Source: Oscillospiraceae bacterium (GTDB lineage: Bacteria; Bacillota; Clostridia; Oscillospirales; Oscillospiraceae). Taken from it: a stretch of 43,648 nt of DNA. Below, piece by piece: positions 1 through 6,944 of the stretch (its first letter is position 1; every line of letters begins with the position of its first letter). Made by a program: the position numbers and the translations under genes. The stretch covers positions 1-43,648 of the forward strand of contig JAFYLI010000089.1 in the NCBI GenBank assembly GCA_017537165.1, given 5' to 3'. The notes beneath the pieces were generated by a model. That model did no database searches and had not been told where the DNA came from. It saw only the letters and a list, made by a program, of their open reading frames with translations.

Positions 1-519
1 GAAGTTGAAGACGGTGAAGAGGGTTACATAGTTGTAAACGGTATCGACGAGCATATGCCCGTTGGCCTGTTCACCTCCTACTTTGGCGACGCAGAGCGCA
101 CACAGCGTGAGCTGGGCGGTAAGTACTACAGCCTCGGCGATATGGCATGGCGTGACAGCGACGGCTACTATTGGTTCGTTGGCCGCGGCGATGATATTAT
201 CAAGTGCTCCGGCTACCGCATTGGACCTTTCGAGGTCGAAAGCGCCCTCATTGAGCACCCCGCTGTTGTAGAATGCGCCATCACCGCAGCTCCCGACCCC
301 GTTCGCGGTCAGGTCGTTAAGGCAACCATTGTTCTTGCAAAGGGCTACGAAGCCTCCGATGCGCTGGTCAAGGAACTGCAGAACCACGTAAAGAAGGTTA
401 CCGCACCCTATAAGTACCCCAGAATCGTTGAGTTTGTGGACGAGCTGCCCAAGACTATCGGCGGCAAGATAAAGCGCGCTCAGATCCGCAGAGAGGACCA
501 CGAAAAAGCACCCCAGTAA
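1..519 (+). CDS. AMP-dependent acyl-CoA synthetase, C-terminal part (5' end outside window)
   Basis: This reading frame is open from base 1 and ends at a stop at 519, so only the last 172 residues of the protein are seen. They carry the end of the adenylation domain and the mobile C-terminal lid of the ANL (acyl-CoA synthetase) superfamily: the hinge-region motif [16 protein letters not shown], the FEVESAL segment that follows it, and the catalytic-lysine motif [10 protein letters not shown] near the C terminus. Family members activate a carboxylic acid with ATP to an acyl-adenylate and pass it to CoA. The wording of the hinge motif is closest to acetyl/medium-chain acyl-CoA synthetases, but the substrate pocket lies outside the window, so the chain length cannot be judged. 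The N-terminal part is missing only because the window starts here; nothing indicates a broken gene. Confidence 0.88.
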   Translation, partial: EVEDGEEGYIVVNGIDEHMPVGLFTSYFGDAERTQRELGGKYYSLGDMAWRDSDGYYWFVGRGDDIIKCSGYRIGPFEVESALIEHPAVVECAITAAPDPVRGQVVKATIVLAKGYEASDALVKELQNHVKKVTAPYKYPRIVEFVDELPKTIGGKIKRAQIRREDHEKAPQ

Positions 520-556
520 GTCTGATTTCTGCTGCAGAAAACGGCAATTTACAAAT

Positions 557-577
557 ATTTTCCAAAAGTTGGAAAAT
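557..577. promoter_or_regulatory. Inverted repeat upstream of the spo0A promoter
   Basis: Perfect 9-bp arms (557-565 and 569-577, core TTTTCCAA / TTGGAAAA) are separated by 3 bp. The element ends 4 bp before the predicted -35 box of spo0A. It could be an operator for a dimeric regulator. It could also act as a weak RNA hairpin at the end of the upstream gene, but no U-tract follows directly. Confidence 0.4.
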
Positions 578-581
578 GCAC

Positions 582-610
582 TTGACTTTTATGTAAATAT
601 TTGGTAAATT
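582..610 (+). promoter_or_regulatory. Predicted sigma-A-type promoter of spo0A
   Basis: TTGACT at 582-587 and TAAATT at 605-610 are separated by exactly 17 bp. The predicted start of transcription is near 617, leaving a leader of about 65 nt before the start codon chosen for spo0A. Confidence 0.55.
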
Positions 611-680
611 GTATACAGTTAAGCTGGCAGGGGAGAGAAAGATTATGCCCTTAGCGTATATGAAAACGGAGGAAATAATC

Positions 681-1481
681 TTGGAAAAAGTGAGCAGAAT
701 TATATTTGCAGATCCAAATGAGGATTTTAGGCTGCTTATGGCAGAGGCAGCAGCGGGCGAAGAAGGCGTGGAAGTCATTGGCTCCACGGGCGACGGAGCT
801 CAGCTGATAAGATTGATAGACGAAAAGAAGCCGGACGTTGTAGTAATGGATTTGGTGCTGCAGAGCAGGGACGGAATTTCCGTGCTGCGCGAATACAGCA
901 GCAGAAGCGGCTACAGACCTGCATTTATCGTGGTTTCTGCGTTTATGCAGGAGAAGATAATTGCCGAGTCGGCTGCCCTTGGTGCTTATTATTTCATATC
1001 CAAGCCCTGCGACGTGCATGAGCTGTTCTGCCGTGTGCGTGAGGTTGCCACGGAAAGCCGCAGCGAAAGCGGTCTTGTAGGAATCAAAGGCAGCAAGAAG
1101 GCTGTCAGTGACCGACGGATAGAAAGCATGGTAACGGAAGTTATCCACGAGATAGGCGTTCCTGCCCATATCAAGGGTTACCAGTATATTCGCGAAGCTA
1201 TTATACTGACAGTGAAGGACATGGAGCTGATAAACGCAGTTACCAAGGCCCTTTATCCCATGGTAGCCAAGAAATTTGCAACCACCTCGTCCAGAGTTGA
1301 GCGAGCCATTCGCCACGCAATAGAAGTTGCGTGGGACAGAGGCGATATAGAGGTGCTGCAGAAATATTTTGGGTACACTGTCAGCAATATAAAAGGAAAA
1401 CCCACCAATTCGGAGTTCATCGCGCTTATCAGCGACCGTCTCCGTTTGCAGATAAAAGAACTGGGCGAATATGTGAAATAA
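681..1481 (+). CDS. spo0A: Sporulation master response regulator Spo0A
   Basis: Two-domain transcription factor that is phosphorylated at the end of the sporulation phosphorelay and binds 0A boxes. Residues 1-125 form a receiver domain with phospho-acceptor Asp57 (in VVVMDLVL), a switch Ser in VVSAF and the conserved Lys-Pro of FISKP. Residues 160-266 form the Spo0A-specific DNA-binding domain, with the family hallmark [16 protein letters not shown] chose the TTG at 681 because GGAGG lies 8 nt upstream (668-672), and the resulting 266-aa protein begins [11 protein letters not shown], like B. subtilis Spo0A (267 aa). ATG codons at 645 (with GGGGAG upstream) and 660 are alternatives. One oddity is the acidic pocket: the usual Asp-Asp pair near residue 11 reads Asp-Pro (ADPNED). 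A strong terminator follows, so the gene is probably monocistronic. Confidence 0.96.
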   Translation: MEKVSRIIFADPNEDFRLLMAEAAAGEEGVEVIGSTGDGAQLIRLIDEKKPDVVVMDLVLQSRDGISVLREYSSRSGYRPAFIVVSAFMQEKIIAESAALGAYYFISKPCDVHELFCRVREVATESRSESGLVGIKGSKKAVSDRRIESMVTEVIHEIGVPAHIKGYQYIREAIILTVKDMELINAVTKALYPMVAKKFATTSSRVERAIRHAIEVAWDRGDIEVLQKYFGYTVSNIKGKPTNSEFIALISDRLRLQIKELGEYVK

Positions 1482-1485
1482 AGAT

Positions 1486-1525
1486 AAAACCATCAATGGA
1501 AGCTGAATTCCATTGATGGTTTTTT
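1486..1525 (+). terminator. Rho-independent terminator of spo0A
   Basis: A perfect stem of about 14 bp (AACCATCAATGGAA paired with its complement, short GCTGAA loop) starts 5 nt after the spo0A stop codon and is followed by a run of six T. Confidence 0.9.
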
Positions 1526-1603
1526 GTTTGTGTGTAAATTTACAAGAAGCTTGACTGCATCCGATGATAATTGCTGCAAAAGCGAACGCAAGAAAAAGAG
1601 AAG

Positions 1604-1660
1604 TATAGGTTTAACCTTCTCCTATGAGGAGAAGGGGGACCGCTTGCGGTGGATGAGGTG
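1604..1660. repeat. Intergenic repeat family R1, copy 1
   Basis: The segment starting GTATAGGTTTAACCTTCTCC contains a small CTTCTCC/GGAGAAG inverted repeat followed by ACCGCTTG. A diverged copy occurs at 33952-34000. It has no convincing coding content and sits in the 363-bp gap between spo0A and the Cys-rich gene. The rest of the gap before it (1526-1603) shows nothing recognisable. Confidence 0.5.
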
Positions 1661-1685
1661 GGAAAAGACCGTAATGCACTAAAAA

Positions 1686-1782
1686 CATGTCATGCTGAGG
1701 ATTTGCCGAAGCATCTCCGCACCGATTATCTTGCAAAGCCTTTGACTGCTGCGGAGATTCTTCGCTTCGCTCAGAATGACAT
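1686..1782. repeat. Imperfect inverted-repeat element (MITE/REP-like)
   Basis: The left end (TGTCATGCTGAGG, near 1688) and the right end (TCAGAATGACA, near 1771-1781) are imperfect complements over about 28 bp. The intervening sequence also contains complementary AGCATCTC and GGAGATTC segments. The unit is about 97 bp and non-coding. The terminal wording CGCTCAGAATGACA resembles widespread bacterial intergenic palindromic repeats, but copy number cannot be judged from this window. Confidence 0.5.
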
Positions 1783-1844
1783 TATATTTTACATTTTGCG
1801 TGCAATCGTTTTTTCTGTGCTTATCGTTGGGAAAAGCTGTTTAC

Positions 1845-2138
1845 TTACTTATCGCAATCCCTGCAGGCTATCTTCGCTACCTTCTGGAACTGATCGAGGA
1901 TGAAACCGTAGTTGGCCTTGCGGTGGGGCATGCGGCACTTTTCGCAGTTCTTTATGCCTTTCTCTGTGTAGGAGAAATTACCTCCGCAGTGCTCTCCGAG
2001 AGGGTAGAGAGGGCAGTAGCAGAAAAGGCAGTTAAACTCATCTTCGCTTATTCCTTCGTGGCAAGGGAAATTCTCGCATTCCTTGTTGCAGAAATACGAG
2101 TAATGTTTATCTTTCCAGTAGGGCTGACCGTTATCCAT
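1845..2138 (-). CDS. Cysteine-rich small-domain protein (97 aa)
   Basis: The protein has 11 cysteines in 97 residues. The ordered motifs CNKECENFPCH, FNCLFCYCPLY, CGGNFSYTEKGIKNC and CRMPH match my memory of the Pfam 'Cys-rich small domain' family, found in anaerobes as a stand-alone protein or fused to cobalamin-related enzymes. The Cys pairs suggest bound metal (zinc or Fe-S), but the role is unknown. The start is supported by AAGGAGG 7 nt upstream of the ATG on the minus strand. A possible promoter lies at 2208-2236, and its 5' leader would contain repeat R2 (2163-2195). The gene is convergent with spo0A and divergent from the DNA-repair operon. Confidence 0.82.
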   Translation of the reverse strand: MDNGQPYWKDKHYSYFCNKECENFPCHEGISEDEFNCLFCYCPLYPLGEHCGGNFSYTEKGIKNCEKCRMPHRKANYGFILDQFQKVAKIACRDCDK

Positions 2139-2162
2139 AGCGGTGCCTCCTTATTTCATATG

Positions 2163-2195
2163 TTGTAGGGAACGCCGCCCTCGGCGCTCCGCGGC
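2163..2195. repeat. Intergenic repeat family R2, copy 1
   Basis: A GC-rich palindromic stretch (core GCCGCCCTCGGCGCTCCG) is preceded by TTGTAGGGA. A nearly identical copy lies at 16963-16994. Here it falls in the predicted 5' leader of the Cys-rich gene. Confidence 0.65.
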
Positions 2196-2207
2196 TATAC
2201 TGACTTA

Positions 2208-2236
2208 ATTATAACATACCGCAGCAGCATAGTAAA
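2208..2236 (-). promoter_or_regulatory. Predicted promoter of the Cys-rich gene
   Basis: Read on the minus strand, TTTACT (2231-2236) and TATAAT (2208-2213) are separated by 17 bp. The -10 is a consensus match and the -35 is weak. Confidence 0.4.
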
Positions 2237-2261
2237 CCTTGAAAATGGGTGCAATTTCCTC

Positions 2262-2306
2262 TTGCAAATCGAAGAAAATGGGTGTATATTTATAGAACAA
2301 ATGTTC
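2262..2306 (+). promoter_or_regulatory. Promoter with LexA (SOS) box ahead of the radical SAM repair operon
   Basis: The -35 is TTGCAA (2262-2267), followed by a 17-bp spacer and the -10 TATATT (2285-2290). Immediately downstream, covering the expected transcription start, lies GAACAAATGTTC (2295-2306), with G at 2307. It matches the Gram-positive LexA/DinR core GAAC-N4-GTTC, including the preferred R-N-R-Y centre. Bound LexA there would block transcription, so DNA damage should induce the two genes that follow. Confidence 0.75.
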
Positions 2307-2329
2307 GATTAAAGAGGGGGCGGCGGGCC

Positions 2330-3622
2330 ATGACTACCGATGAAAAACTGCAAATACTTACCGATGCGGCCAAATATGACGTGGCCTGCACGTCCAGCGG
2401 AGTTACCCGCGGCGGCAAAAAGGGGAGCATAGGCAGCGCGTCGCCTGCAGGCTGCTGTCATAGCTTTGCGGCGGACGGGCGCTGCGTTACCCTGCTTAAA
2501 GTACTCATGAGCAACGCCTGCTCCTACGAATGCGCCTACTGCGTCAATCGCCGCTCAAACGATGTGCCCCGCGCAACGTTTTCACCCAGAGAACTTGCTG
2601 ATCTGACTATAGAATTTTACCGCCGCAACTATATCGAGGGTCTTTTCGTCAGCTCGGCAGTTATAGGAAACGCGGATTATACCACCGAGCGCATGATAGA
2701 GTGCCTGCGCATCCTTAGGGAAGAGTACCGATTCCGCGGCTACATCCACGCCAAGGCCATTCCCGGCACCGATGAGGCTCTGCTGACCCGCCTTGGCTAC
2801 CTTGCCGACAGAATGAGCGTCAATATCGAGCTGCCCTCGGAAAACAGCCTTAAACTGCTGGCACCCGATAAAACGAAAACGGCCATACTTTCGCCAATGG
2901 GTCAGCTTAAGGAGCAGATAAAGGAAAACAGGGAAGACCTTGTGCTTTACCGCTCAACGCCCAGCTTCGTGCCTGCGGGGCAGAGCACGCAGATGATAAT
3001 CGGTGCCACACCCGAAACGGATTTTCAGATACTCAATCTGGCGGAGGGACTTTATAAAAAGTACGATTTGAAGCGAGTGTTTTTCTCCGCTTATATCCCC
3101 GTGGTGGAGGGGCGCAATCTGCCAAGCCTGCTCACCAAGCCTCCGCTGCTGCGGGAGCACCGCCTCTATCAGGCGGATTGGCTGCTGCGTTTCTACGGTT
3201 TCCGCGCCTCGGAACTGCTGGACGAGGAGCATCAAAGCTTCAATCCTTATGTGGATCCCAAGTGCACATGGGCGCTGAATCATCCCGATTTTTTCCCCGT
3301 GGAGATAAACCGCGCCGATTACGAAGCCTTGCTGCGTGTGCCGGGAATAGGGGTAAAGAGCGCCCAACGCATAATCGTTGCCCGCAGGGTGGGGAGTTTG
3401 GATTTTGAAGATATGAAAAAGCTCGGAGTAGTAATGAAGCGAGCCCAGTTTTTCATCACCTGCCGAGGCCGAACTCTTGAAGGATTGAGCCTGCGGCGGG
3501 AGTACGTTATGCGCTCGCTGATGAGTGTGGATACCGCGAAACAGCTGGAAATGCCTGAAATGGAGCAGCTGAGTCTGTTTAACGGAGAGGAGTATACCAA
3601 ATGTCTGACAGGTCAAATATGA
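2330..3622 (+). CDS. Putative DNA modification/repair radical SAM protein
   Basis: A 430-aa protein with a radical SAM cluster motif Cys64-x3-Cys68-x2-Cys71 (CSYECAYC) that ligates a 4Fe-4S cluster for S-adenosylmethionine cleavage. The C-terminal region has a helix-hairpin-helix (VPGIGVKSAQRI, about residues 343-354), a non-specific DNA-binding element. This combination matches the family annotated as 'putative DNA modification/repair radical SAM protein' (TIGR03916 type), which occurs next to the partner protein encoded here by the next gene. The exact lesion or reaction is not known. The start is the ATG at 2330, preceded by GAGGGGG; an upstream in-frame extension would cross the LexA box and is unlikely. 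The gene overlaps the next one by 22 bp, indicating coupled translation. Confidence 0.9.
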   Translation: MTTDEKLQILTDAAKYDVACTSSGVTRGGKKGSIGSASPAGCCHSFAADGRCVTLLKVLMSNACSYECAYCVNRRSNDVPRATFSPRELADLTIEFYRRNYIEGLFVSSAVIGNADYTTERMIECLRILREEYRFRGYIHAKAIPGTDEALLTRLGYLADRMSVNIELPSENSLKLLAPDKTKTAILSPMGQLKEQIKENREDLVLYRSTPSFVPAGQSTQMIIGATPETDFQILNLAEGLYKKYDLKRVFFSAYIPVVEGRNLPSLLTKPPLLREHRLYQADWLLRFYGFRASELLDEEHQSFNPYVDPKCTWALNHPDFFPVEINRADYEALLRVPGIGVKSAQRIIVARRVGSLDFEDMKKLGVVMKRAQFFITCRGRTLEGLSLRREYVMRSLMSVDTAKQLEMPEMEQLSLFNGEEYTKCLTGQI

Positions 3623-4404
3623 TATATTTTTACGATGGCAGCTTTGACGGTCTCATGTGCTGCATTTTTGAAAGTGTCTACCGCAATGAAAGGCCTGCCG
3701 CCATTCGGGAGCAGAATGACGGGCAGGAGAGCCTTTTTGAAGCGCGTACGGTGGAAACGGACGAGAGCCGCGCCCAAAGGGTCAAGGATGCCATCAAAGA
3801 TAAAATATCCAAAAACGCCCTTAACTTTGTGAAAAAAGCATTTCTCACCTGCCTTGAGGACAAGGAACTGCTGATTTTCGACTTCCTGCGGGACGGCTTC
3901 AAGCGAGGATGGCTGAGCATGAACGATATTACGGGCAGATATATGCAGCCGCTGTATACTGCGGTGCGGGCGCTGGACAACGAGGCGGAGCTGCTCAAAG
4001 GCTTTGTGCGTTTTTCTGATCTGGGCGGCGTGCTGGTGTCGGTAATAGAGCCGAAAAACTATGTCCTGCCGCTGCTGATGGGGCATTTCTGCGCCCGCTT
4101 CCACGATGAATCCATAATGATCTACGATAAGACCCACCACATGGTTCTGCTGGGGCAAAACGGACAGGGGAAGATAGCTTATCTGGACGAATTTACCCCT
4201 GCCGAGGCAGATGCAAGAGAGCTGGAAATGCGCCGTATGTGGAAGCATTTTTACGATGCCATCGCCATCAAGGAACGCTATAATCCCCGCTGCCGCATGG
4301 GGCACATGCCCAAGCGCTATTGGGCCAATATGACCGAATTCTGGGAGGAGCGCTGCGCTCCTGCCGAAGTGGAGCAGGGCGGGAGATTTGCAATTGCGGA
4401 TTGA
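3601..4404 (+). CDS. Putative DNA metabolism/repair protein, DUF4130 (TIGR03915) family
   Basis: A 267-aa partner of the radical SAM protein. The N-terminal motif IYFYDGSFDGLMCCIF, a central segment ending GLVRFSDLG-like (GFVRFSDLGG), and the C-terminal RMGHMPKRYWANMTEFWEE are the hallmarks I recall for the DUF4130 family. In other bacteria that family is fused to a uracil-DNA-glycosylase-like domain and paired with the same radical SAM protein. The likely role is recognition or processing of a DNA lesion together with its neighbour; the chemistry is unknown. The start at 3601 has GGAGAGGAG about 9 nt upstream. An ATG at 3619 is a possible alternative, since it gives the family-like start MIYFYDGSF. 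The gene overlaps the upstream one by 22 bp and shares its SOS-type promoter. Confidence 0.87.
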   Translation: MSDRSNMIYFYDGSFDGLMCCIFESVYRNERPAAIREQNDGQESLFEARTVETDESRAQRVKDAIKDKISKNALNFVKKAFLTCLEDKELLIFDFLRDGFKRGWLSMNDITGRYMQPLYTAVRALDNEAELLKGFVRFSDLGGVLVSVIEPKNYVLPLLMGHFCARFHDESIMIYDKTHHMVLLGQNGQGKIAYLDEFTPAEADARELEMRRMWKHFYDAIAIKERYNPRCRMGHMPKRYWANMTEFWEERCAPAEVEQGGRFAIAD

Positions 4405-4407
4405 TAC

Positions 4408-4436
4408 TTGACAAGTGTATGCGCGGGTGCTATACT
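4408..4436 (+). promoter_or_regulatory. Promoter of the T-box/trpB transcript
   Basis: Consensus TTGACA (4408-4413), 17-bp spacer, TATACT (4431-4436). It begins 3 bp after the stop codon of the upstream DUF4130 gene. Transcription should start near 4443. Confidence 0.8.
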
Positions 4437-4442
4437 GCCACT

Positions 4443-4715
4443 ATAAATCGATAAAGCTAAACCGTTGATGCGGAGATAACGGCAGCCATGCCTTTACAGA
4501 GAGCCCGCGATGCTGAGAGTCGGGTGAGAAACAAACTGTCAAATGGACCGCTGAGGGTGCAGGTAATTCTGCGACGTGAGGACATACGTTAGTTGTCGGG
4601 GATATGTTGGTATCCTGCTAAGTGCACGGCAAGCCCGTGAATCAAGGTGGCACCGCGGATAAGATTTATTCGTCCTTGACAGAAGAGTACGTTTCTGTCA
4701 AGGACTTTTTTATTT
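4443..4715 (+). promoter_or_regulatory. T-box leader, probably tryptophan-specific, controlling trpB
   Basis: A tRNA-sensing leader RNA that lets transcription continue when the matching tRNA is uncharged. The Stem I landmarks are AGAGAG near 4499 and GGTGAGAAAC near 4523. The diagnostic T-box AAGGTGGCACCGCGG is at 4644-4658, followed by a strong terminator hairpin (arms 4672-4684 and 4693-4705, then T6). On the 3' side of Stem I, TGG (4544-4546) followed by A occupies the expected specifier position and would pair with the tRNA-Trp anticodon CCA. This agrees with the downstream gene being trpB. The specifier assignment is by eye; the T-box class itself is certain. Confidence 0.92.
4672..4715 (+). 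terminator. T-box regulated terminator
   Basis: The 13-bp stem GTCCTTGACAGAA / TTCTGTCAAGGAC (4672-4684 / 4693-4705) is followed by a T-rich tract. It competes with the antiterminator formed by the T-box sequence at 4644-4658. Confidence 0.88.
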
Positions 4716-4716
4716 T

Positions 4717-4881
4717 AGTGACCACTGCTTAAATCAGTTGGTGGTACTTGGACGGATAATTATTCCGCCACTCTGCACTCAAAATGCTCGGCAATACACA
4801 AAGTATTCCCTGCGCTTTTTCGCGCATTTGGCGAAAAATTCTCTCGTCCGACTATCCACCTTGATTTAATCAGTCGTCACT
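4717..4881. repeat. MITE-like element with about 37-bp imperfect terminal inverted repeats
   Basis: The left arm, 4717-4754 (starts AGTGACCACTGCTTAAATCA), is the imperfect complement of the right arm, 4845-4881 (ends TAATCAGTCGTCACT). The unit is about 165 bp, non-coding, and sits between the T-box terminator and trpB. Its interior also has small palindromes (TGCGC..GCGCA near 4811-4826). No transposase is encoded. It could be a non-autonomous insertion or a long hairpin in the trpB leader. Confidence 0.6.
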
Positions 4882-4946
4882 TCAGCGCCAACTGTTTAAA
4901 TTAAATTGAAAAATAAACTAAATTAACATATATGGAGGCTTTTACA

Positions 4947-6164
4947 ATGGTATTCAATGGTGTAGATTTTGAAACTTATTTCAAGAATTATCCCGATAAG
5001 GAAGGTTTCTTCGGCAAGTACGGCGGCGCTTTCGTTAACCCCGAACTGAAAAAGGCTATGGAAGAGATAACCGAGGCTTATTTTACTATCTGCAAGTCCA
5101 GAAAGTTTATTGCCGAGCTGCGCCGTATCCGCGCAGAGTTCCAGGGCAGACCCACTCCCATCTCCCATCTGGAGCGCCTTTCCAACGCTATCGGCAACGT
5201 TCAGCTTTACGCAAAGCGTGAAGACCTGAACCACAGCGGCGCTCATAAGCTCAACCACTGCATGGGCGAGGCTCTGCTGGCTAAGTTCATGGGCAAGAAG
5301 AAGGTCATCGCAGAGACCGGCGCAGGTCAGCACGGTGTTGCTCTTGCTACCGCAGCTGCTTATTTCGGTCTTGAATGCGACATTTATATGGGCGCTGTCG
5401 ATATCAAGAAGCAGGCTCCCAACGTAGCCCGCATGAAGATACTGGGTGCAAACGTTGTTGAGGTAACCGAGGGTCTGCAGACTCTTAAGGAAGCCGTTGA
5501 CGCAGCTTTCGCAGCATATGCAGAGGATTACGAGAACTCCATCTACTGCATCGGCTCCGTTCTTGGCCCCCATCCATTCCCCCTCATGGTTCGCGATTTC
5601 CAGAGCATCGTCGGTATCGAGGCCCGCGATCAGTTCATGGGTATGACCGGCGAGCTGCCCGACGCTGTTGTTGCCTGCGTAGGCGGCGGCTCCAACGCTA
5701 TGGGTATTTTCTCCGGATTCCTCAACGATCCCGTTGACATTTACGGCGTTGAGCCTCTCGGCAGAGGCCCCGCCCTGGGCGACCACGCAGCCAGCCTGAA
5801 GTACGGCACCGAGGGCATCATGCACGGCTTCAACTCCATCATGCTCAAGGACGAAAACGGCGAGCCCGCTCCCGTTTACTCCGTAGCCAGCGGTCTGGAT
5901 TATCCTTCCTCCGGCCCCGAGCATGCATTCCTCCACACTCTCGGCAGAGTCAAGTACGACGTTGTTGACGACGAGGAGACCATCGACGCATTCTTCAAGC
6001 TCTCCCGCATGGAGGGTATCATTCCCGCTATCGAGAGCGCCCACGCAGTTGCATACGCCATGAAGCTGGCCAAGGAGATGGGCACAGGCTCCATCCTCAT
6101 CAACCTCTCCGGCCGCGGCGACAAGGATATGGACTACGTCATCGAAAACTACGGCATCAGATAA
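4947..6164 (+). CDS. trpB: Tryptophan synthase beta subunit (standalone)
   Basis: A PLP enzyme that joins indole and L-serine to give L-tryptophan. It shows the family motifs [19 protein letters not shown] (with the PLP-binding Lys), [11 protein letters not shown] (with the catalytic Glu), [15 protein letters not shown], the PLP-phosphate loop VGGGSNAMG and [14 protein letters not shown]. At 405 aa it has normal length for the classical TrpB1 type rather than the longer TrpB2 type. The start is ATG 4947, with GGAGG at 4934-4938 and 8 nt spacing; the ATG at 4932 lacks a ribosome binding site. No trpA or other trp biosynthesis gene is adjacent. The T-box upstream makes expression depend on uncharged tRNA-Trp, so this gene may serve salvage of environmental indole, or the remaining trp genes may lie elsewhere. 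Confidence 0.95.
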   Translation: MVFNGVDFETYFKNYPDKEGFFGKYGGAFVNPELKKAMEEITEAYFTICKSRKFIAELRRIRAEFQGRPTPISHLERLSNAIGNVQLYAKREDLNHSGAHKLNHCMGEALLAKFMGKKKVIAETGAGQHGVALATAAAYFGLECDIYMGAVDIKKQAPNVARMKILGANVVEVTEGLQTLKEAVDAAFAAYAEDYENSIYCIGSVLGPHPFPLMVRDFQSIVGIEARDQFMGMTGELPDAVVACVGGGSNAMGIFSGFLNDPVDIYGVEPLGRGPALGDHAASLKYGTEGIMHGFNSIMLKDENGEPAPVYSVASGLDYPSSGPEHAFLHTLGRVKYDVVDDEETIDAFFKLSRMEGIIPAIESAHAVAYAMKLAKEMGTGSILINLSGRGDKDMDYVIENYGIR

Positions 6165-6207
6165 AATCAAGGGAACGTCTTAAGGACGGATGCTTGTAAA
6201 ACAGTTT

Positions 6208-6245
6208 CAGCCTCGGCAGAATTTGTCTGCCGAGGCTGTTCTTGT
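6208..6245 (+). terminator. Terminator downstream of trpB
   Basis: A 13-bp stem (6208-6220 / 6226-6238, core CCTCGGCAGA / TCTGCCGAGG) with a 5-nt loop is followed by TTCTTGT, a short U-rich tail. Confidence 0.7.
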
Positions 6246-6307
6246 ATATCCTGCGGAGGTATGATAGACTAAATCGGGCTGATAAAACTGAGTTTGAGGT
6301 AGGAACA

Positions 6308-6817
6308 ATGGAAATTACTCTGCTTAATGAAAATAACTTTTGTCATGATTCGCTGGACTCCTTTTCTCGTTATCAGATAGTTGAATATGAGTATCGTTTG
6401 ATTCGTGGAGAATTGCAGTTGCGTCACAATCCGGTCATTGACGATTGGTCGGCAGAACGAAAAAGGGAAAAAGCCGCTGAAATATTGAGTGGTCAGCACA
6501 TTGTTTATGGCGCTGTGGACGGAAATCGTATTGTAGGAATTATTCTGCTGTGTTTGGAACTTGACCACAACAGAATGATCATTGACAGCTTCCACGTTTC
6601 GGCAGATAAACGTCGCTGCGGGATAGGAAGGAAATTGTTTGAGGCGGCAAAAAAAGAAGCAAAGAAACGAGGCGCGGCGGCACTGTATGTGTCAGCAAGT
6701 CCGGCACAGGAAACAATAGATTTTTATGTAGCAATGGGATTTAAGGTTAGTTCGAATCCCATAGAAGCTTATGCAGATGACGAGCCTTGCGACATTCAAA
6801 TGGAATGTGAAATATGA
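6308..6817 (+). CDS. GNAT family N-acetyltransferase
   Basis: A 169-aa protein predicted to transfer an acetyl group from acetyl-CoA to an amine. The acetyl-CoA-binding loop is seen as RRCGIGRKLFEAAKKEA (a variant of R/Q-x-x-G-x-G/A), preceded by the strand IIDSFHVSADK and followed by LYVSASPAQETIDFYVAMGF, the usual beta-5/alpha-4 end of the fold. The substrate cannot be predicted. The start is ATG 6308, with AGGTAGGA just upstream; an extension to 6242 would run back into the terminator of trpB. The gene is clearly more AT-rich than trpB and the reductase downstream. Inverted 11-bp sequences flank it (6169-6179 and 6866-6876), which fits a later arrival. Confidence 0.85.
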   Translation: MEITLLNENNFCHDSLDSFSRYQIVEYEYRLIRGELQLRHNPVIDDWSAERKREKAAEILSGQHIVYGAVDGNRIVGIILLCLELDHNRMIIDSFHVSADKRRCGIGRKLFEAAKKEAKKRGAAALYVSASPAQETIDFYVAMGFKVSSNPIEAYADDEPCDIQMECEI

Positions 6818-6944
6818 TTGCTTTGCGGCGAGCTGAGAAACCTCAATTTGTCGAACAGATATAAGGACGTTCCCTTTTTCTTTACTTTTGCCCGATGAAG
6901 TGATAAACTTGTTACATATAAATTAAATCAAAGGAGCGACGACT

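Noticed and set aside
4923..6170. Minus-strand frame of 415 codons opposite trpB
   Set aside because: Shadow of a certain gene; no motifs or start signal.
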